64,000 nucleotides of DNA from Excoecaria cochinchinensis (GCA_947683425.1 CANTUQ010000004.1:32751001-32815000); one strand, 5' to 3'; counted from the stretch's first letter, positions 46,166 through 58,498 are shown. Numbers and translations are program-made. The notes: generated from the letters alone by a model not told the origin.

Positions 46166-46907
46166 GATGCATGGATGGCATTAAAGATGCATGGTCGTGT
46201 TGGTGCAGCATCCACAATCACATGCAAGCAAATAGATCCTTCCAACCTTATTTCTCCCACACATGGGGTAGTGCAGTCTCTTCCCTAGGTGGGCTTAGTC
46301 CATAGGTCAATAGGGGACCCTATGAACGCGCGAAGTGCATGTTGAAAAACCGGCAGCATAACATCTCTCATCTAATGCACATTCGTATGAGTTTTGGCCA
46401 TTACGTATCCGAACATTTCAATCTCATCAAGATGGGCCTATTGGTGCATGGAAGCCTTTGATAAGAGACCACTTAATTCGCTTGATTTTGTTTAATACAC
46501 AATGACCCACATCACAAGCATCGTATTAAGGAGCATATCACTTAGTGGAAGTTTCTATTTGTCATTACATGGGCTTTGGTCAATGGTGATGATACTTTAG
46601 GGATACCCAAGTATGGTTCCTGCCAACGGGTCTAGCTCATCACAAGCATAGCGACCAATTGGGTCTCCATTTGATATACCTTTAATAGTACGAGGCTTGG
46701 GCTGGTGATTATCCCTTACACTTCCCTACAATGAGTGAAAGTAGGGTCGTGCTTCGGGAATGCACCGGGGTAAGATAGGGGACGACCTAACATAGTTTTA
46801 AGACTCTAATGTATGCAATGCAAATTTTAAAAAGTGATAGAATTTTAAGTTTTGAAAACTCAATTATACATTTTAACCAAAATACTTTCAGAGCAAAGTC
46901 ACAAACA
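46166..46907 (-). other. Untranslated leader of the Ogre-type element
   Basis: Non-coding between primer site and gag. It has the same kinds of sentence-like blocks as 16560-17290 (for example ATACCATGATGGTACGAGG-like text near 46675-46690), which supports common descent with the gag-only element. Confidence 0.65.
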
Positions 46908-46927
46908 GTCCCCAGTGGAGTCGCCAC
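46908..46927 (-). promoter_or_regulatory. Primer-binding site of the Ogre-type element
   Basis: On the minus strand GTGGCGACTCCACTGGGGAC abuts the 5' LTR. It is identical to 16513-16532. Confidence 0.8.
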
Positions 46928-48179
46928 TGTGACGTACGCCGAACCTAGCAAAGGCTCTCGTTGAACCCGCTTTTAGGGCTCGAGGAATTGGTTTGCGTCT
47001 TTTTGATCTTGGGTGCCATGAGACATTTTGGATGCCTCCCTCCTAATAGAACATTGGAAAGGATCATCTAGTCTCACGGCGCCCTTAGACACCTTTAAGG
47101 TATTTTGGAGTCGCCACCCAATTTACAAGAAATTGGGAAAGGTCTCTAAATTCGAGGGTCTAAACCAGAGATGGTGTCTAGAACTTCACTCTTATTTATG
47201 TTTTGGTTAATTATGAATGAGTTTTTAAATTCGTAAAATTCTATCTCTCCTCTTACGCGATTAATGCATTTAAATAAAAGCGCATTGCAAGCATCAAGGA
47301 AGCGACAAATGAAATGTATAAAGAAAGCGGTAAATAAAGCAATAAAAGAAAGCAATAAACACGCCAAGCACACAATTACATGAGAGATAGGGGCAGAATA
47401 CAACCCCTAATGAAATAAGGCTAAAAAATTAAATTGGGACGGAATACAATCCCAAATGAAAACTAACTAATATTGCCCCAAAATTAATTATAAGGGCCCA
47501 AAATGCGTGAACCTAAATCTAAAACAAGCAAACAAAATCAAACATAAAAAAGACATACATAAATCGGGATATTCGCTTGGTTTAGGGACGTTGGTTCCTT
47601 TACGCTTCCTTAAAGAGGGATCGAAGAGTTATTTGATTGTTGGATTGAAAATCGGGATGTGTGATCCCATTTCGGAGAAAATTTAACTTTTCATTTTATC
47701 GTGACATTTTACATTCTTTGGCTAAAAAACAAGGGACATTGGTCACAATTTTATTAATAAAAATCCCGATTCAGTTATAAAATATTTTCATGATTTTTTA
47801 CCGCATATGTGCACAAGATAAAACCTTTTTATTTCACAATCAAACATAAACACATAAAGAGATAGGAAAGATCTCACCCAAGCGATGCGAGTTTCCTACA
47901 CGTAGTGACCCCTCCGTGTGATCACTAGAACGCTCACATAAAGAAATTCACATTTAAATCTCCAAACAAAAAAAATAACATTAAAAGATATTAGTAATAA
48001 TTCTAAAAATTAATCAAATAAAGACAAAATAAATATAGGACATGCCAATTTAATGTACGAAAAATTTACATACAAAGGGAATTAAAAATAAGCCATGCCA
48101 AAAATAAGGATAATAATAAAAACAATGACAATAACAATAATGAAATTCTGGCAATAATAATAATAATCATGGCAACAAA

Positions 48180-48210
<31 letters not shown>

Positions 48211-49626
48211 GCATAAATGACAATTATGATAATAATAATGACATAATAATAATAGTAACATAATAATAATGATAACATTACACAACAAAAATAATAACAA
48301 TAATAATGATAATATAAATAAACATGAAATAATGGTACTAATAATAATAATAATAATAACATAAGATAATAATAACAATGTTAATAATAGCAATAATAAT
48401 AATAATAATAATAGCAGCGATAATGCTAGCATAAATAAAAGTCATGTTAATAAATGGTGATGGAATGACCATCATGCAAGGATAGCAGTAGACACGCACA
48501 TAAGAGCACCACTCAAATGTAGCAAATTGGATTATTACGAAAGAACACACAAAAAATGGGGATAGGAAATATAAAGACATGCTAGGGGAGTATAAATTAA
48601 ACATAACATAACAATACTAATAATAACACCATAATATAAGATATTAATAATGATAAAAAAACGAAACAAAATAAAATAACAAAAATGGATCCAATAATAT
48701 TTACCCTCAGAATTTATAGATCGAAGAAAACGGTGTCTTGATCCGTCCTCCTTGTCGAATTTACGGTGATAAACACCCGAAAAAAATATAAAAATCTATG
48801 TTTTTAAATAAATTAGCTCAAGAAAATATTTTTAGTGGGATGATTAAGCAAAAAAAAAAATTAATTTTTCTTACTCAAATCAAACCAAAGATGAAATATT
48901 TCTTAGAGAAGTAAAGATTGAAACTTGAAAAAATGTTTTAAAGATTTTTGAATATAGCTCTCGTCTGCCTTTTGCTTGAGAGAAGAAAGCCTCTTTTCTT
49001 TTCAAAATTCAGCTCCCTCACAAATGAAACAAAGAATCCTTTAGTTTCCCTGTCTTGTCCCAAAATGGGAAGAGATAAAATGTTCTTTTTAATCTGTGAC
49101 CAAAAATATCATTAAAACATGAAACAAATGTAACAGACTGGAAAAATTGACCAAAAGAAAGTAGGTGAAAACGACAGCACGGGGGGAGCTGGCGCTGGGA
49201 TGCCCACAGGTCGCACAGCGTGAAAGTGGGCACATGTCGCGCACGGTGACTTGCGCCCCGTGCGCAACGTGTGCCCCAGCGGGTGCATGTTGCCCTTGGC
49301 GGCATGGGCGAACGTCGCCCGCGGGCGCACGCCCCGCACGCGCGCGACCACATCCTGCACGCGCGGCACTCAAACCGCACGGCAACAGGGCACCGAAAAA
49401 AACCTAGAATAAAACCAGAAATAAAAAATGAAATATAAAATAAAAATAAAAATAAAAGGAATAAAAAATAAGAGTAAAATGCAAATTTTTTAATTAAAAT
49501 TTTTAGAAGAACAAAGGAGATTTTCGACAAGGAAAACATCATTATTGACACCTCTACTTGTGGCAAGTATCATCTTTATCATCGGATAATCCTGATTTTG
49601 GGCCGCCCCGAGACCAGGTGTCTACA
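46928..49626 (-). repeat. 5' LTR of the Ogre-type element
   Basis: 2699 bp, aligned with 35597-38345. It includes the primer-like 12-mer at 47106-47117, an AAT expansion at about 48105-48430 and a GC island at 49178-49395. Confidence 0.9.
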
Positions 49627-49631
49627 CATAT

Positions 49632-50225
49632 CACCCCTTTGTTAGGAAAAAGTTGGAGAAATGAAGTTAAAAAGGTTGAAAGTAATCCAAATAACTTTAG
49701 AATGTGCCTATTATTAAGCAAAGATTGCAAAATACTTTTTGTAGGTAAAAGAGTTATGTGAATCTAAGAATGAGGGATGTACAATTTACAATAGGAGATT
49801 ATGTTTTTATAAAGGTGACACCTATAAAAGATGTTATAAGTTTTGGTAAAAAAAAGGAAATTGGCACCTCGCTATATTGAACCCTTTGAAATTGTTAATC
49901 GTGTTGGAGAAATTGATTATCTATTAACATTACCTCTACATTTATCTCAAATTCACAAGTCTTCCACATATCCACATTCCAGACCTTTCACGTGTTCTTC
50001 ACCCTCAAGCCATAGAGATAAGTAAAAATTTATCATATTAAGAGCAACTGGTGGCCATTGTGGATTCTTAAGTCGGACAAGTCCAAACCAAAGTAATTCC
50101 AATGTTTAATGTTATGTGGAGCAACCATTCAATGGAAAAATTGTACTTGGGAATCTGAACAAAAGATGTGTGCTCAATATCTTACCTATTTCAGGTGTAA
50201 GAATCTTAATATCAAAATTTGAGCA
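49632..50225 (+). pseudogene. Tekay-type integrase C-terminus and chromodomain, broken
   Basis: The pol gene resumes after the Ogre-type element. FTIGDYVFIKVTPIKDV-like text comes first, then an open piece KKRKLAPRYIEPFEIVNRVG (49843-50025), the conserved integrase C-terminal fold. After HSRPF and several stops, VMWSNHSMEKLYLG and YLFQV-like text (50100-50220) match the chromodomain found at the end of chromovirus integrases, which directs insertion to heterochromatin. This identifies the split host element as a chromovirus, most likely Tekay. Confidence 0.8.
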
Positions 50226-50324
50226 TGTAATGAGGGAAGAAATGAAAAAGCCCATTCTGATATAAATAAGTTTGTCATTTTAAAAAGAAAGACAACAAAA
50301 TAACACTACAAGAATAATTGAAAA

Positions 50325-50880
50325 TAGAGACGAGAATTTAGAAATGGAATTATTTTCGTCTCTATTTAGAGACGAAAAATAGTTTCCGTCTCTATTTAGA
50401 GACAAAAATTACTTTCCGTCCCTAAATTTTTATCGCAAATAATTATATTTAGCGATGGAATATGAATTCAGTTGCTAAAAATGGCGAGATTGATTTTTCT
50501 CCATATTTAAAGACGGTATTTAGAGACGGGAAAGATTTACCGTCTCTATTTAAATTTTCGTCTCTAAATATAGAGACAAAATGAAGTTTTCGTCTCTAAA
50601 TAGAGACTGAAACTCCATTCCATCTCCAAATAGAGACAGAAACTCAATTCTATCTTTACTTTTAGAGATGAAAATTTAATTCTTTCTCTATTTAGAGACG
50701 GTAAAGATTTACCATCTCTAAATAGAGACGGAATTAAATTTTAGTCTGTAAAAATAGAGACGAAATGGAATTTTCGTCTCTAAATAGAGACGAAATTAAA
50801 TTTTCGTCTCTATTTAGAGACGGAAATGAATTTTCGTCTCTATTTAGAGACAAAAACTCAATTTTGTCTCTAAATCACGG
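50325..50880. repeat. Left subterminal repeats of the CACTA element
   Basis: At least a dozen copies of a GTCTCTATTTAGAGACGAAA-like word in alternating orientation, many forming perfect small palindromes. Confidence 0.9.
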
Positions 50881-50889
50881 GGTATAAAA

Positions 50890-51180
50890 ACACCATTTTT
50901 TTCTCTCTCTCCTTCTCCCTCACTCTTTTTTCCCCTCTTCCCTTTTCCCTCTTCCCGATCGGCCTCCCTTTCCTTCCTCCCCCCCCCCCCCCTTCGTGTC
51001 CTCCACCGGCGTCTAAATCCCTCTTCTTTCCCCTCTACCATGCTCCCTTGTGCGAGATCCCTCTCCCCTTCTCCCTCTCCCCCCTGCGTCCTCCACCGGC
51101 ATCCAGATCTAGGCCAGGCGAGGCTTCCCTGGCATTTTCCTCTGCTCTAACGTCCAGATCTGGGCTCCCTTACGCACGTA
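50890..51180. other. Pyrimidine-rich segment inside the CACTA element
   Basis: TC-rich DNA with a C13 run (about 50981-50993) and two similar stretches around GTCCTCCACCGGC. It resembles a gene 5' untranslated region, perhaps captured with the exon that follows. No coding frame is supported. Confidence 0.4.
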
Positions 51181-51449
51181 CTTATTTAATCATCAAATAG
51201 GTTTGGTAGTGTTTGGTTCCCTTGAAAAAGCACAAAAGACATTTTTTTATTCATATAATTCTTGTTTGTGTGTATTTGTCTCTCTTGATTTGGTGGATTT
51301 TTGATAAGGAGGACAGATTAATATATAATAGAAGAGATAGTTAAAAAGCAGCAGTCAGTCATTATTTCTGGTATGCTTATTCTCTTTTATGTGAGCTTTT
51401 TGTTTTAGGGATTTCTGATTTAATGAATTGTGATTCTGTGGGAATTTAG

Positions 51450-51546
51450 AGAAATCGAAGTTGAGGTATCCGCTGAGATCGGCGACGAAGGCCAAAGAGA
51501 ATAAGACGCCAGTGGTTGATTTGCCTAATTCTTCTACTGCCAAGAG
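51450..51546 (+). pseudogene. Possible captured host exon inside the CACTA element
   Basis: A 97-base stretch bounded by TTTAG (acceptor) and AAGAG|GTAAAT (donor). Its frame reads KSKLRYPLRSATKAKENK and then TPVVDLPNSSTAKR with no stop. The base composition is less AT-rich than its surroundings. It looks like a basic, Ser/Lys-rich N-terminal exon of a plant nuclear protein, but I cannot name the gene. No start codon is in frame within the exon. Confidence 0.5.
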
Positions 51547-52829
51547 GTAAATTCTTTCAGTTTTTGTTTTGTATTTTCAGTGAAAGCTATATCTGAACTA
51601 TGAAATCACGAGATTGTGCTCTTAGGTTAAACAATTGGAGAGGAATAGAATTCAGAAACTAGTTCTAATTTGGTGTAGTTGCATTTGCCCACAATTCGAT
51701 AAGCCAGTGATTATTGATTTATTGTATCCTACTATTTGATTTTTGAATTGATAGTTGAAACAGAATATGGACATGAAAGATGGACCATCCTTTATGTTCA
51801 CGGCTTCTAGTTTCTGTGTTTCATGTATTTGAGTCAAAACTTTGATTCCTTAGATGGGTTCTTGTTTGGTTACTAAATAAAGAAGGGAAATCGGAATTCT
51901 CAATTTCCCTTTGTGGGATATTATGTGTATATATATTGAATTGTAATTGTTAGTATATTTATAAATTTTTTAAATTTATGGCATATTGTTTGAGGGATTA
52001 ATTTGTATCTACATGTTAATTAATGTATGTATGTATGTGGAAATAAAATTTATTAATAGTATTCATGTAATTAAGTGTGAATGGATGATAGTAATGTTAA
52101 GTAAAGAATAAAAATATAAATGCTTGAATATGTGAATGAGTTTAGTACACGAATCTATAAATGCTTGAATATGTGTGCATATTTTAACAGTGAAAATTGA
52201 ATTGCTCCAAACTAGGGAAGCCTAAACAAAAATGCGACCTAAACTTCAAATTGAAAAAAGAAAGCCTAAACGCTGATTTTTAAAGGCCAAAATAGGCTGT
52301 TACAAAGGGCTATGCTTTATAACATTCGACCGTCTCTAAACGACCTTTTCGAAAATATATTATAATAAGCAATCGGACACCTGTAGCAAAAGTAATTGCA
52401 AAAACAGTCCAAACCGTAAAAAACATTCTCTATTCAACTATTTAGTTCTATTATATTTCATGATAGATTTCTCATGACACTCAGAATTGTGATTGCAGGC
52501 AGCTAAATTAGCTGACAGCCTTGATAAAGTTGAAGGGAGTTGTGGATCATGGAATCATTTTTAAGTTATTGGTATATTTTAGTACAACTTGTATATTGTT
52601 TAATGTTATATACTATATTATTTTAGATATAGAATATTATTTTTTTTATATTAATCTGTATATTTACAGTAAATTTTCTATAAATTTAAATTTGTTATTT
52701 GTGTTTTTGTTTTAATTAATATATTTATAATTATTGTTACGCTTTTTATTTTAATGAATACATGATTAATTATATTATTTTTTGTCAAATATTATTTTAA
52801 TATTATTTACTATTATATGGAGTGAAAAA
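51547..52829. other. AT-rich interior of the CACTA element
   Basis: No supported gene. A second acceptor-like site (TTGCAG, about 52493-52498) is followed by a short open stretch AAKLADSLDKVEG that soon stops. It could be another exon piece or chance. Confidence 0.4.
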
Positions 52830-53060
52830 ACCCATTAAAAATAGAAACGAAAATTAATTTCCGTATCTAAAATTAGAGACGAAAATTACTTTCAGAGACG
52901 GAAAATTAATTTTCCATCTCTAAAAATAGAGACGGAAATTATTTTCCGTCTCTAATTAGAGACGAAAATTAATTTTCGTCTCTAAAATTAGAGACGGCTG
53001 AAATAGCGATGGTATGTGTCCGTCACAAAATTTCGTGGCTATTTGTGTTTAGAGACGAAA
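52830..53060. repeat. Right subterminal repeats of the CACTA element
   Basis: About ten AGAGACGAAAATTA / TTTCCGTCTCTAA words near the right end, matching those at the left. Confidence 0.9.
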
Positions 53061-53092
53061 TTCCGTCTGTAATTTTCGTTTTTCTTGTAGTG

Positions 53093-54264
53093 GGACAATA
53101 GATTTTACAGTAGTTCTCTCTTTTTTCCTCCATTTTTATTTTTGCTCTATATCATTTTCTCTCTCTAAGATCTTCATCAAAATCCCATCAAATCAACCAA
53201 ATAAATTCTCATTTTCTATAGATTTCGGCCTCTTAAATCTTGTGGCAGTGTTGATTTTACAAAAAGAGGCTCGAATTTGGAGAGATTTTGATTTGAAATT
53301 TTTGATAATGTGATATCTTACATGCATTGCATTTCTGGATAAAATGAAGGCCACAAGAAAACTCATGAGGGGTAAAAGTTGGAATTGCTGCAAATGAAAC
53401 TCCAAAATAGGTGATCTGAGCTCACTAGAGTTTTATGACTTTTCACATTTTCAACTCTTTTAGGTATCCATAGGTGGAGACATTTGCAAGTTTTGAATCT
53501 ACTCTCTACAAGCTTTAATTTGACACCTCATGCATCAAAATCATGGCTAGTCAAAAAATATTTGGACGACTGACCAACTAATATCTTGGTGAATCCGGGA
53601 ATACTCTAACAAGCCCTTAGGGAGATAATTTTTCCTTAATTTTTTGAGTTTGTTGGTCTGTTCAAATTTTTTTTTTTGAGACTAGATTAATAAATTATGA
53701 ATTTTTAGGTGTAGTATGATAATATTGTTTAATTATATAAAAATTGTTATTACTTAATTAAAGTTTGTTAATTATTTAAATTTTAGCATATTGTGAGGTA
53801 TATATGTTTGTAATTGATAATGGAGTAATTTATGTGATAAATATATATATACATATAATCAAGTGTTATGGATTATTATTATTGTTGTTGTTATAAGTGG
53901 TAAATATTGTTATTACTATTATTGTAATTCATTAAACCGAATGAGAATTTGAATTTTGTGTTGTGAACCTGTCGATATGATTGTGTAATTTTGGAAAACC
54001 CGATCGGTATTATTCTTTTGAGCGCATGAGTGCTTTTTGAACAGATTTTGTCCTATGTGAAAGGGTCGTTTTATAGAGAATACTATTGAATCTTTTGCAT
54101 ACATCTAGTAAAACTTGTAAAGTCGAAAATTTTTGGAAACAATACTTTATTCTAAATAAGTCTTTCTCGCTATAGATTTTTCTCCTCGAACTTAAGTAGA
54201 CACACCACAACAGTAAACAAACACATTTGTAACTCTCAATATGTGAGTTCATATTAGATTGTAT
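53093..54264. other. AT-rich intergenic or decayed LTR sequence
   Basis: No supported gene. A pyrimidine-rich stretch (53110-53170) and later text resemble the interior of Tekay-like LTRs, but no ends, hairpin cassette or duplication could be found. Confidence 0.3.
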
Positions 54265-54274
54265 TTTAATTCTC

Positions 54275-54794
54275 GGGTTGATTTCACTAACGGTCACTCA
54301 ACTTATCACTTATCGCGCAAAAGTAACCGACTTTTTTTTTCTTACTTAAATGTCACTGAACTTTTAACATTTTTGAAAAAAAAGTCATGTTGATCGGAAT
54401 CCGGTGAGGACTATCGCCAGATTGATGACGTGGCATGCCATGTCAAAAACTACATGTCGTTTAACAATATCTCCAACAAATACTACATCTAAATCAATTT
54501 CACTCACGGTCACTAAACTTATCGTTTATCTCGCAAAAGTAACCAATTTTCTTTTTTTCCAACTTAAATGTTACTGAACTTCTAACATTTTTGCAAAAAA
54601 GTCATATATTTACTATTCGTTACCACGTGTCATATGCCACATCATCAATCCGACAAGAGTTCTCGCTGAATTCCGGTCAACATGACTTTTTTGAAAAAAT
54701 GTTAAAAGTTCAGTGACATTTAAGATAGAAAAAAAAAGGCGGTTACTTTTGCGCGATAAGTGATAAGTTGAGCGACCATGAGTGAAATTGACCC
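54275..54794. mobile_element. Mutator-like MITE with long inverted repeats
   Basis: 520 bp with arms starting GGGTTGATTTCACT and (reverse complement of the right end) GGGTCAATTTCACT. The arms stay similar for well over 100 bp, through ACTTATCGCGCAAAAGTAACC and CATGACTTTTTT-like text. The flanking duplication is a perfect 10 bp, TTTAATTCTC (54265-54274 and 54795-54804), near the 9-11 bp typical of Mutator-like elements. A third, direct copy of the arm lies inside at about 54495-54630. No coding capacity. Confidence 0.88.
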
Positions 54795-54804
54795 TTTAAT
54801 TCTC

Positions 54805-55802
54805 TGCAAGCGTGTGTGCGCACATACGTGCATAACATTTCTATTATTTGTGTTATGTTACATTTATTACGCTTGAATTTAATGGAGCAACCATCTAGTG
54901 GACGAAACCAGAACCATGATCACATTAGTAATATTTGTATATGATTTGATGAGATTGATGCTCGGTTGAAAATTCTCTCAGGCAATGATCACAGATGTGT
55001 TTAAGTGATGCTAGGAGTATGTTTGGTTGAGCTATATGCTCTCAGTTCCCAATTAATTGGATGTGTTTTCGGTTGAATGAGACTCTTGGTCCCCCAACCA
55101 TTGGATTTAAGAGAGTGATATAACCATTAGAGATTTTATGTCTAGAGTTCTGACATATCAACTTCCGTTCTTGATTATATATAAGTTGCCTTGCATGTGA
55201 ATGTATATTACTCATATATTTATGTGTGGAATTAAAATACTTTCTAATATTAATTAAATTAGTTAGAATTGACTCCCCTCATTCATTGTTCAATTCCCAA
55301 TCAGCTCCAATTTCCTAGTTCAGAAGTTTGAATTTATACTTCTTGACTTGATAAATGTAATTATTTGAACTCGTGTATTCTGTAATACTTCATTCTTTCC
55401 TTATTATCTGTTATTTTTGTTATGTTCACTAGGATTAAGGAGTATTAATTAGACTTAAATTTAAAATAAAATTGAGTATTTCAATATACAAATTTAAATC
55501 TAATTGGTCAACTTATATCGGAAAAATGAAATTAAATTGCATTAGAAATCTAAAAGTGACAAATAAATAGAATTTGGATTTTCCTTAAAAGTGACAGGTA
55601 AAAAAAACATAAGAATATTTGATATTCTAGATATGCAAAGTACTAAATGTATTTTCTATAATACATATGCCTTTTATATTTACTTATTTTTGTTAGTTAA
55701 TCTATGACTTAGATTCTCAAGCTTGTTATGAATTTTAGTGGTCTTAAACATATCTTAATATTATCACCGATCTTGTTTTTAGAGGGTTCGTGACAGATTT
55801 GG
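54805..55802. other. AT-rich sequence between MITE and Tat element
   Basis: No supported gene, RNA or mobile element end. It could be decayed LTR. Confidence 0.3.
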
Positions 55803-56288
55803 TGTTGATCACCTATGGTGGGTGATAACACAGCAAATATCATTTGCACTCAGGCCCATCCAGTCGGCCCACTCAACTGGCAAGGCCCAAGGCCTAATAA
55901 CCAAGAGTAGCAGACACGAGCTCCTAGGCAGCGCACACGCCCGATTGGCTAATGTGACCGCCAGTCCCATCAGCCGCCTGACACAAGGCAGCGCCCATGC
56001 CTGCCACCTGCTCCCTTTCATGTCACTGAATAGCTACTCTGACAGCAAGTAATAACTCCCCAGGCACTTAAGTGCTCCTCAATCATCTCATATAAATAGC
56101 CCAGCCAACGATGGCATCAGGTATTGAATCCTAAACATTTTATCTCTAAAAGCACTCTCTCTCTAAGCTACTAACTTAAGCTTCGGAGTGCTTACGCCTG
56201 GTCCGACCGAGCACTTCTTATTGCAGGATTTTCTCATCCAATCGGCTTGCCCTCTCTTCTTTAGATAAAGATTTCTTAGGCTTTATCA
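55803..56288 (+). repeat. 5' LTR of the Tat-type element
   Basis: 486 bp from TGTTGATCACC to GGCTTTATCA. A likely TATA box (TATAAATAG at about 56090) and a downstream GTGCTCCTCAATC-like region suggest the promoter. The 3' LTR is not in the window, so the borders rest on the TG...CA ends and the primer site. Confidence 0.75.
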
Positions 56289-56308
56289 TTTGGTGCTCTC
56301 GTTGAGAG
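56289..56308 (+). promoter_or_regulatory. Putative primer-binding site
   Basis: TTTGGTGCTCTCGTTGAGAG follows the LTR directly. Similar TTTGGTGCTTTCATTGAGAG words follow the LTR of many plant Tat elements. The matching tRNA was not determined. Confidence 0.65.
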
Positions 56309-56309
56309 A

Positions 56310-58151
56310 ATGGCGAACTCACGATCTAACGAGAACACGACCCCCATGGACCTTGATCATGACGATAACGTTCGTGCCAGATCAGGAACCTCGAGAAGGA
56401 GGGAAGGGCCCATCAGGTCCCCCACGAGGACCAACCTCCTTCCCGAATTCAACGATGCTACCCTGAGGCAACCTGAGGACACCCCTGTCACTGTGAGAGA
56501 CATGCGCGCTATCCTCAGCGATTTCACCAAGAGCATCGTCCAAATGCTCAAGAAGGGTAAGATGCCAGCCACTTCTGAAAGAGCCCAAAGACTTCAGAAG
56601 GGATAGAAACAAGGGAATCATCATTAATGAGCCTCGAGCTCAGGGAACTCGAAGGGGCGCAGCCCGGGAAGGTATGACAAGGGGAAGCAGATGATGTCCA
56701 CAAACAGGGGCTTCCCTTACACCAGCAGATCCATCACTCCCTCTATAAGGGATGACTTGTCCTACACGTGTACTCCAAGCTACAGGCACATGAGAAAACA
56801 CAAAGACGAGTCCATCGCTACGACCCTGAGTAAAGAGGATCAGTGGCTCAAGCAGAAACTCAAGCAGCTTGGCTTTCTTGCGCCTAAGAAAGGTGCCTTC
56901 GAAGGGAACACATGCGGGAATAATGCCTCCCCATTTTGCAGAGAAATCACTGACGCTGAGCTCTCTCCCACGTGGAGAGATGTGGTCATGGAAAGGTGCA
57001 CGGGTAAGACCGATCCTACCACTCACTTGGCTGAATATTTGACTAAGGTCCAGGTCTACACCTATGATGAAAGGATAGCCTGTAGGGTTTTCCCCACCAC
57101 TTTGGGAGGAGATGCATTGAAATGGTTCCACGAGCTGCCTTTAGGATCCATTACGTCGTTCAGACAGCTAAAGGAGCGGTTCACCACGAGGTTCATCGTG
57201 CAAACGCGCGCACCTAAGACGGTGAACGACTTGTGTAACCTTTACCAAAGAACCGATGAAAGTCTGCAAGACTATATCGACAGGTTTCAGGCTATCATGT
57301 CCGAGGTGAGAAATATCAGTGTAGAGATGGCGACTAACGCCTTAACAGGGGGCATCACTAACCGTCCACTGTTCGAATCACTCACAACAAGACCCCCATC
57401 CAGCTTCGCGGAACTCATGGAAAGGGCTAGGCAGCACATACAATTGGATGATGCCCTCAGGTCCAACAGGGGAAGAAGGACCAGCGCATTGGACCGGCTG
57501 CAACATCCGGATGGTCGCTCTTTTCCCAGAGCTTCTACCCCCGATCGGACAGCTAGAAGCCCAGACAGAGCTGCTAGCTCCAGAAATCTAGTCCAGAGGA
57601 AAGGGTCGGGATGAGACCGGTCTACGCGTTCAGACGATCGGCTCGAAAGGACATACACCACCCTCAATGCCACCCCAACCACGGTGCTAATGTGGATAAA
57701 AGAGAAGCACCGCCAAGTCAACTGGCCCAGGGACCTGTCCGAAAGAAGCAGGGCTGCGAGGGATCAAAATAAGTACTGTGAATTCCATAGAGACGTCGGT
57801 CATTTAACCGACGAGTGCACTTCGCTCAAAAAGGAGATTGAAAGGCTAATACGCCGAGGAGCCCTCAAAAAGTTTATAGACGATCCCTGTAGACATCCAA
57901 AGCCTCGCAGGGACGATCCTAACTCAGACGACGATGAGCGCAGGAACCCAAGAAACGCTGACCCGAGCAGGCCATATGTCGGGGTAATAAATGTGATCAT
58001 CGGAGGGTCATCTTACGGAGAGGATCTTTCCAGAAAAAGAAAGGGAAGGGTGTCTACCTCTCCCACCAAGCCAAGCAGCCTGCCTCAGTCACCATATCTA
58101 GCGAAGACGCACGAGACGTCATGTTTCCCCATGAGGATGCTCTCGTTGTAA
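56310..58151 (+). pseudogene. gag of the Tat-type element, broken
   Basis: ATG at 56310 (MANSRSNENTTPMDLDHDD) follows the primer site closely. The frame is lost near 56600 and resumes in another frame by 56691. The gag core (RVFPTTLGGDALKWFHELP, SFRQLKERFTTRFI, ESLQDYIDRFQAIM) lies at about 57070-57300. A TGA at 57612-57614 interrupts the frame. After it the frame carries a zinc-binding-like CEFHRDVGHLTDEC and a charged tail. The product would be the particle protein. One frameshift and one stop make it a pseudogene, though fairly well preserved. Confidence 0.88.
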
Positions 58152-58498
58152 GAGCTCGGATTAATAACTTCAACGTCAAAAGAATTCTGGTGGACAATGG
58201 CAGTGCTGTTAACGTCCTAACTCTCCAGGCTTACCGAGCGATGGGACTCCCGATCGGGGAGCTAAAGCTGAATGCCACACCACTAACTGGGCTGGGCAAC
58301 GCCACTATCCCGATAGTGGGATCGGTAGAGCTCTTTGTCAAGCTAGGCCAAGAGGAAATCGCTCACGTATGTAAGGTAATTTTTATGGTTATTGACATGA
58401 CGTTTGCCTATAATGCTATCTTTGGCAGGCCATTGCTCTTCCAAACTGGAGCCATTACCTCCATCCGCTACATGGTGATGAAGATCCCAACCACATGA
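58121..58498 (+). pseudogene. Protease of the Tat-type element
   Basis: An open piece in a different frame from gag, overlapping its 3' end by about 30 bases. The active-site loop reads ILVDNGSAVNVLTL. A DNGS form in place of D(S/T)G is common in this group. AIFGRPLL marks the C-terminal flap region. It ends in a TGA at 58496-58498. Whether frameshifting or mutation separates it from gag cannot be told from one copy. Confidence 0.75.

Larger units (their letters stand above)
35597..49626 (-). mobile_element. Full-length but broken Ogre/Tat-type LTR retrotransposon, 14 kb
   Basis: LTRs 35597-38345 and 46928-49626 (minus orientation) start TGTAGACACCTGGTC. They end CGGCGCGTGTCACA (35597) and CGGCGTACGTCACA (46928). 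The duplication is CATAT (35592-35596 / 49627-49631). Reading on the minus strand: primer site, leader, gag, G-patch-like region, RT, RNase H, second (archaeal-like) RNase H, integrase, then a tandem-repeat tail and purine tract. The dual RNase H and missing chromodomain place it in the Tat group. Protease was not found. An inverted RT piece sits at 43960-44440. Frames carry many stops. Confidence 0.9.
50304..53092. mobile_element. CACTA-type DNA transposon, non-autonomous, 2.8 kb
   Basis: It starts CACTACAAGAATAATTG and ends CGTTTTTCTTGTAGTG. Both ends carry subterminal arrays of AGAGACGAAAAT / GTCTCTA words in both orientations (50325-50880 and 52830-53060), the classic CACTA design. Between them is unrelated DNA with a possible captured exon. 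No transposase was found. The flanking bases (TAA left, GGA right) do not match, so the expected 3-bp duplication is absent. Confidence 0.8.

Noticed and set aside
52521..52715. A frame with GVVDHGI that recalls the end of ribose-5-phosphate isomerase.
   Set aside because: The match is about seven residues, in a different frame from the open AAKLADSLDKVEG stretch, and is too short to support a call.
56357..57131. Minus-strand frames of 70-160 codons opposite gag.
   Set aside because: They are shadows of the well-supported plus-strand gag gene.
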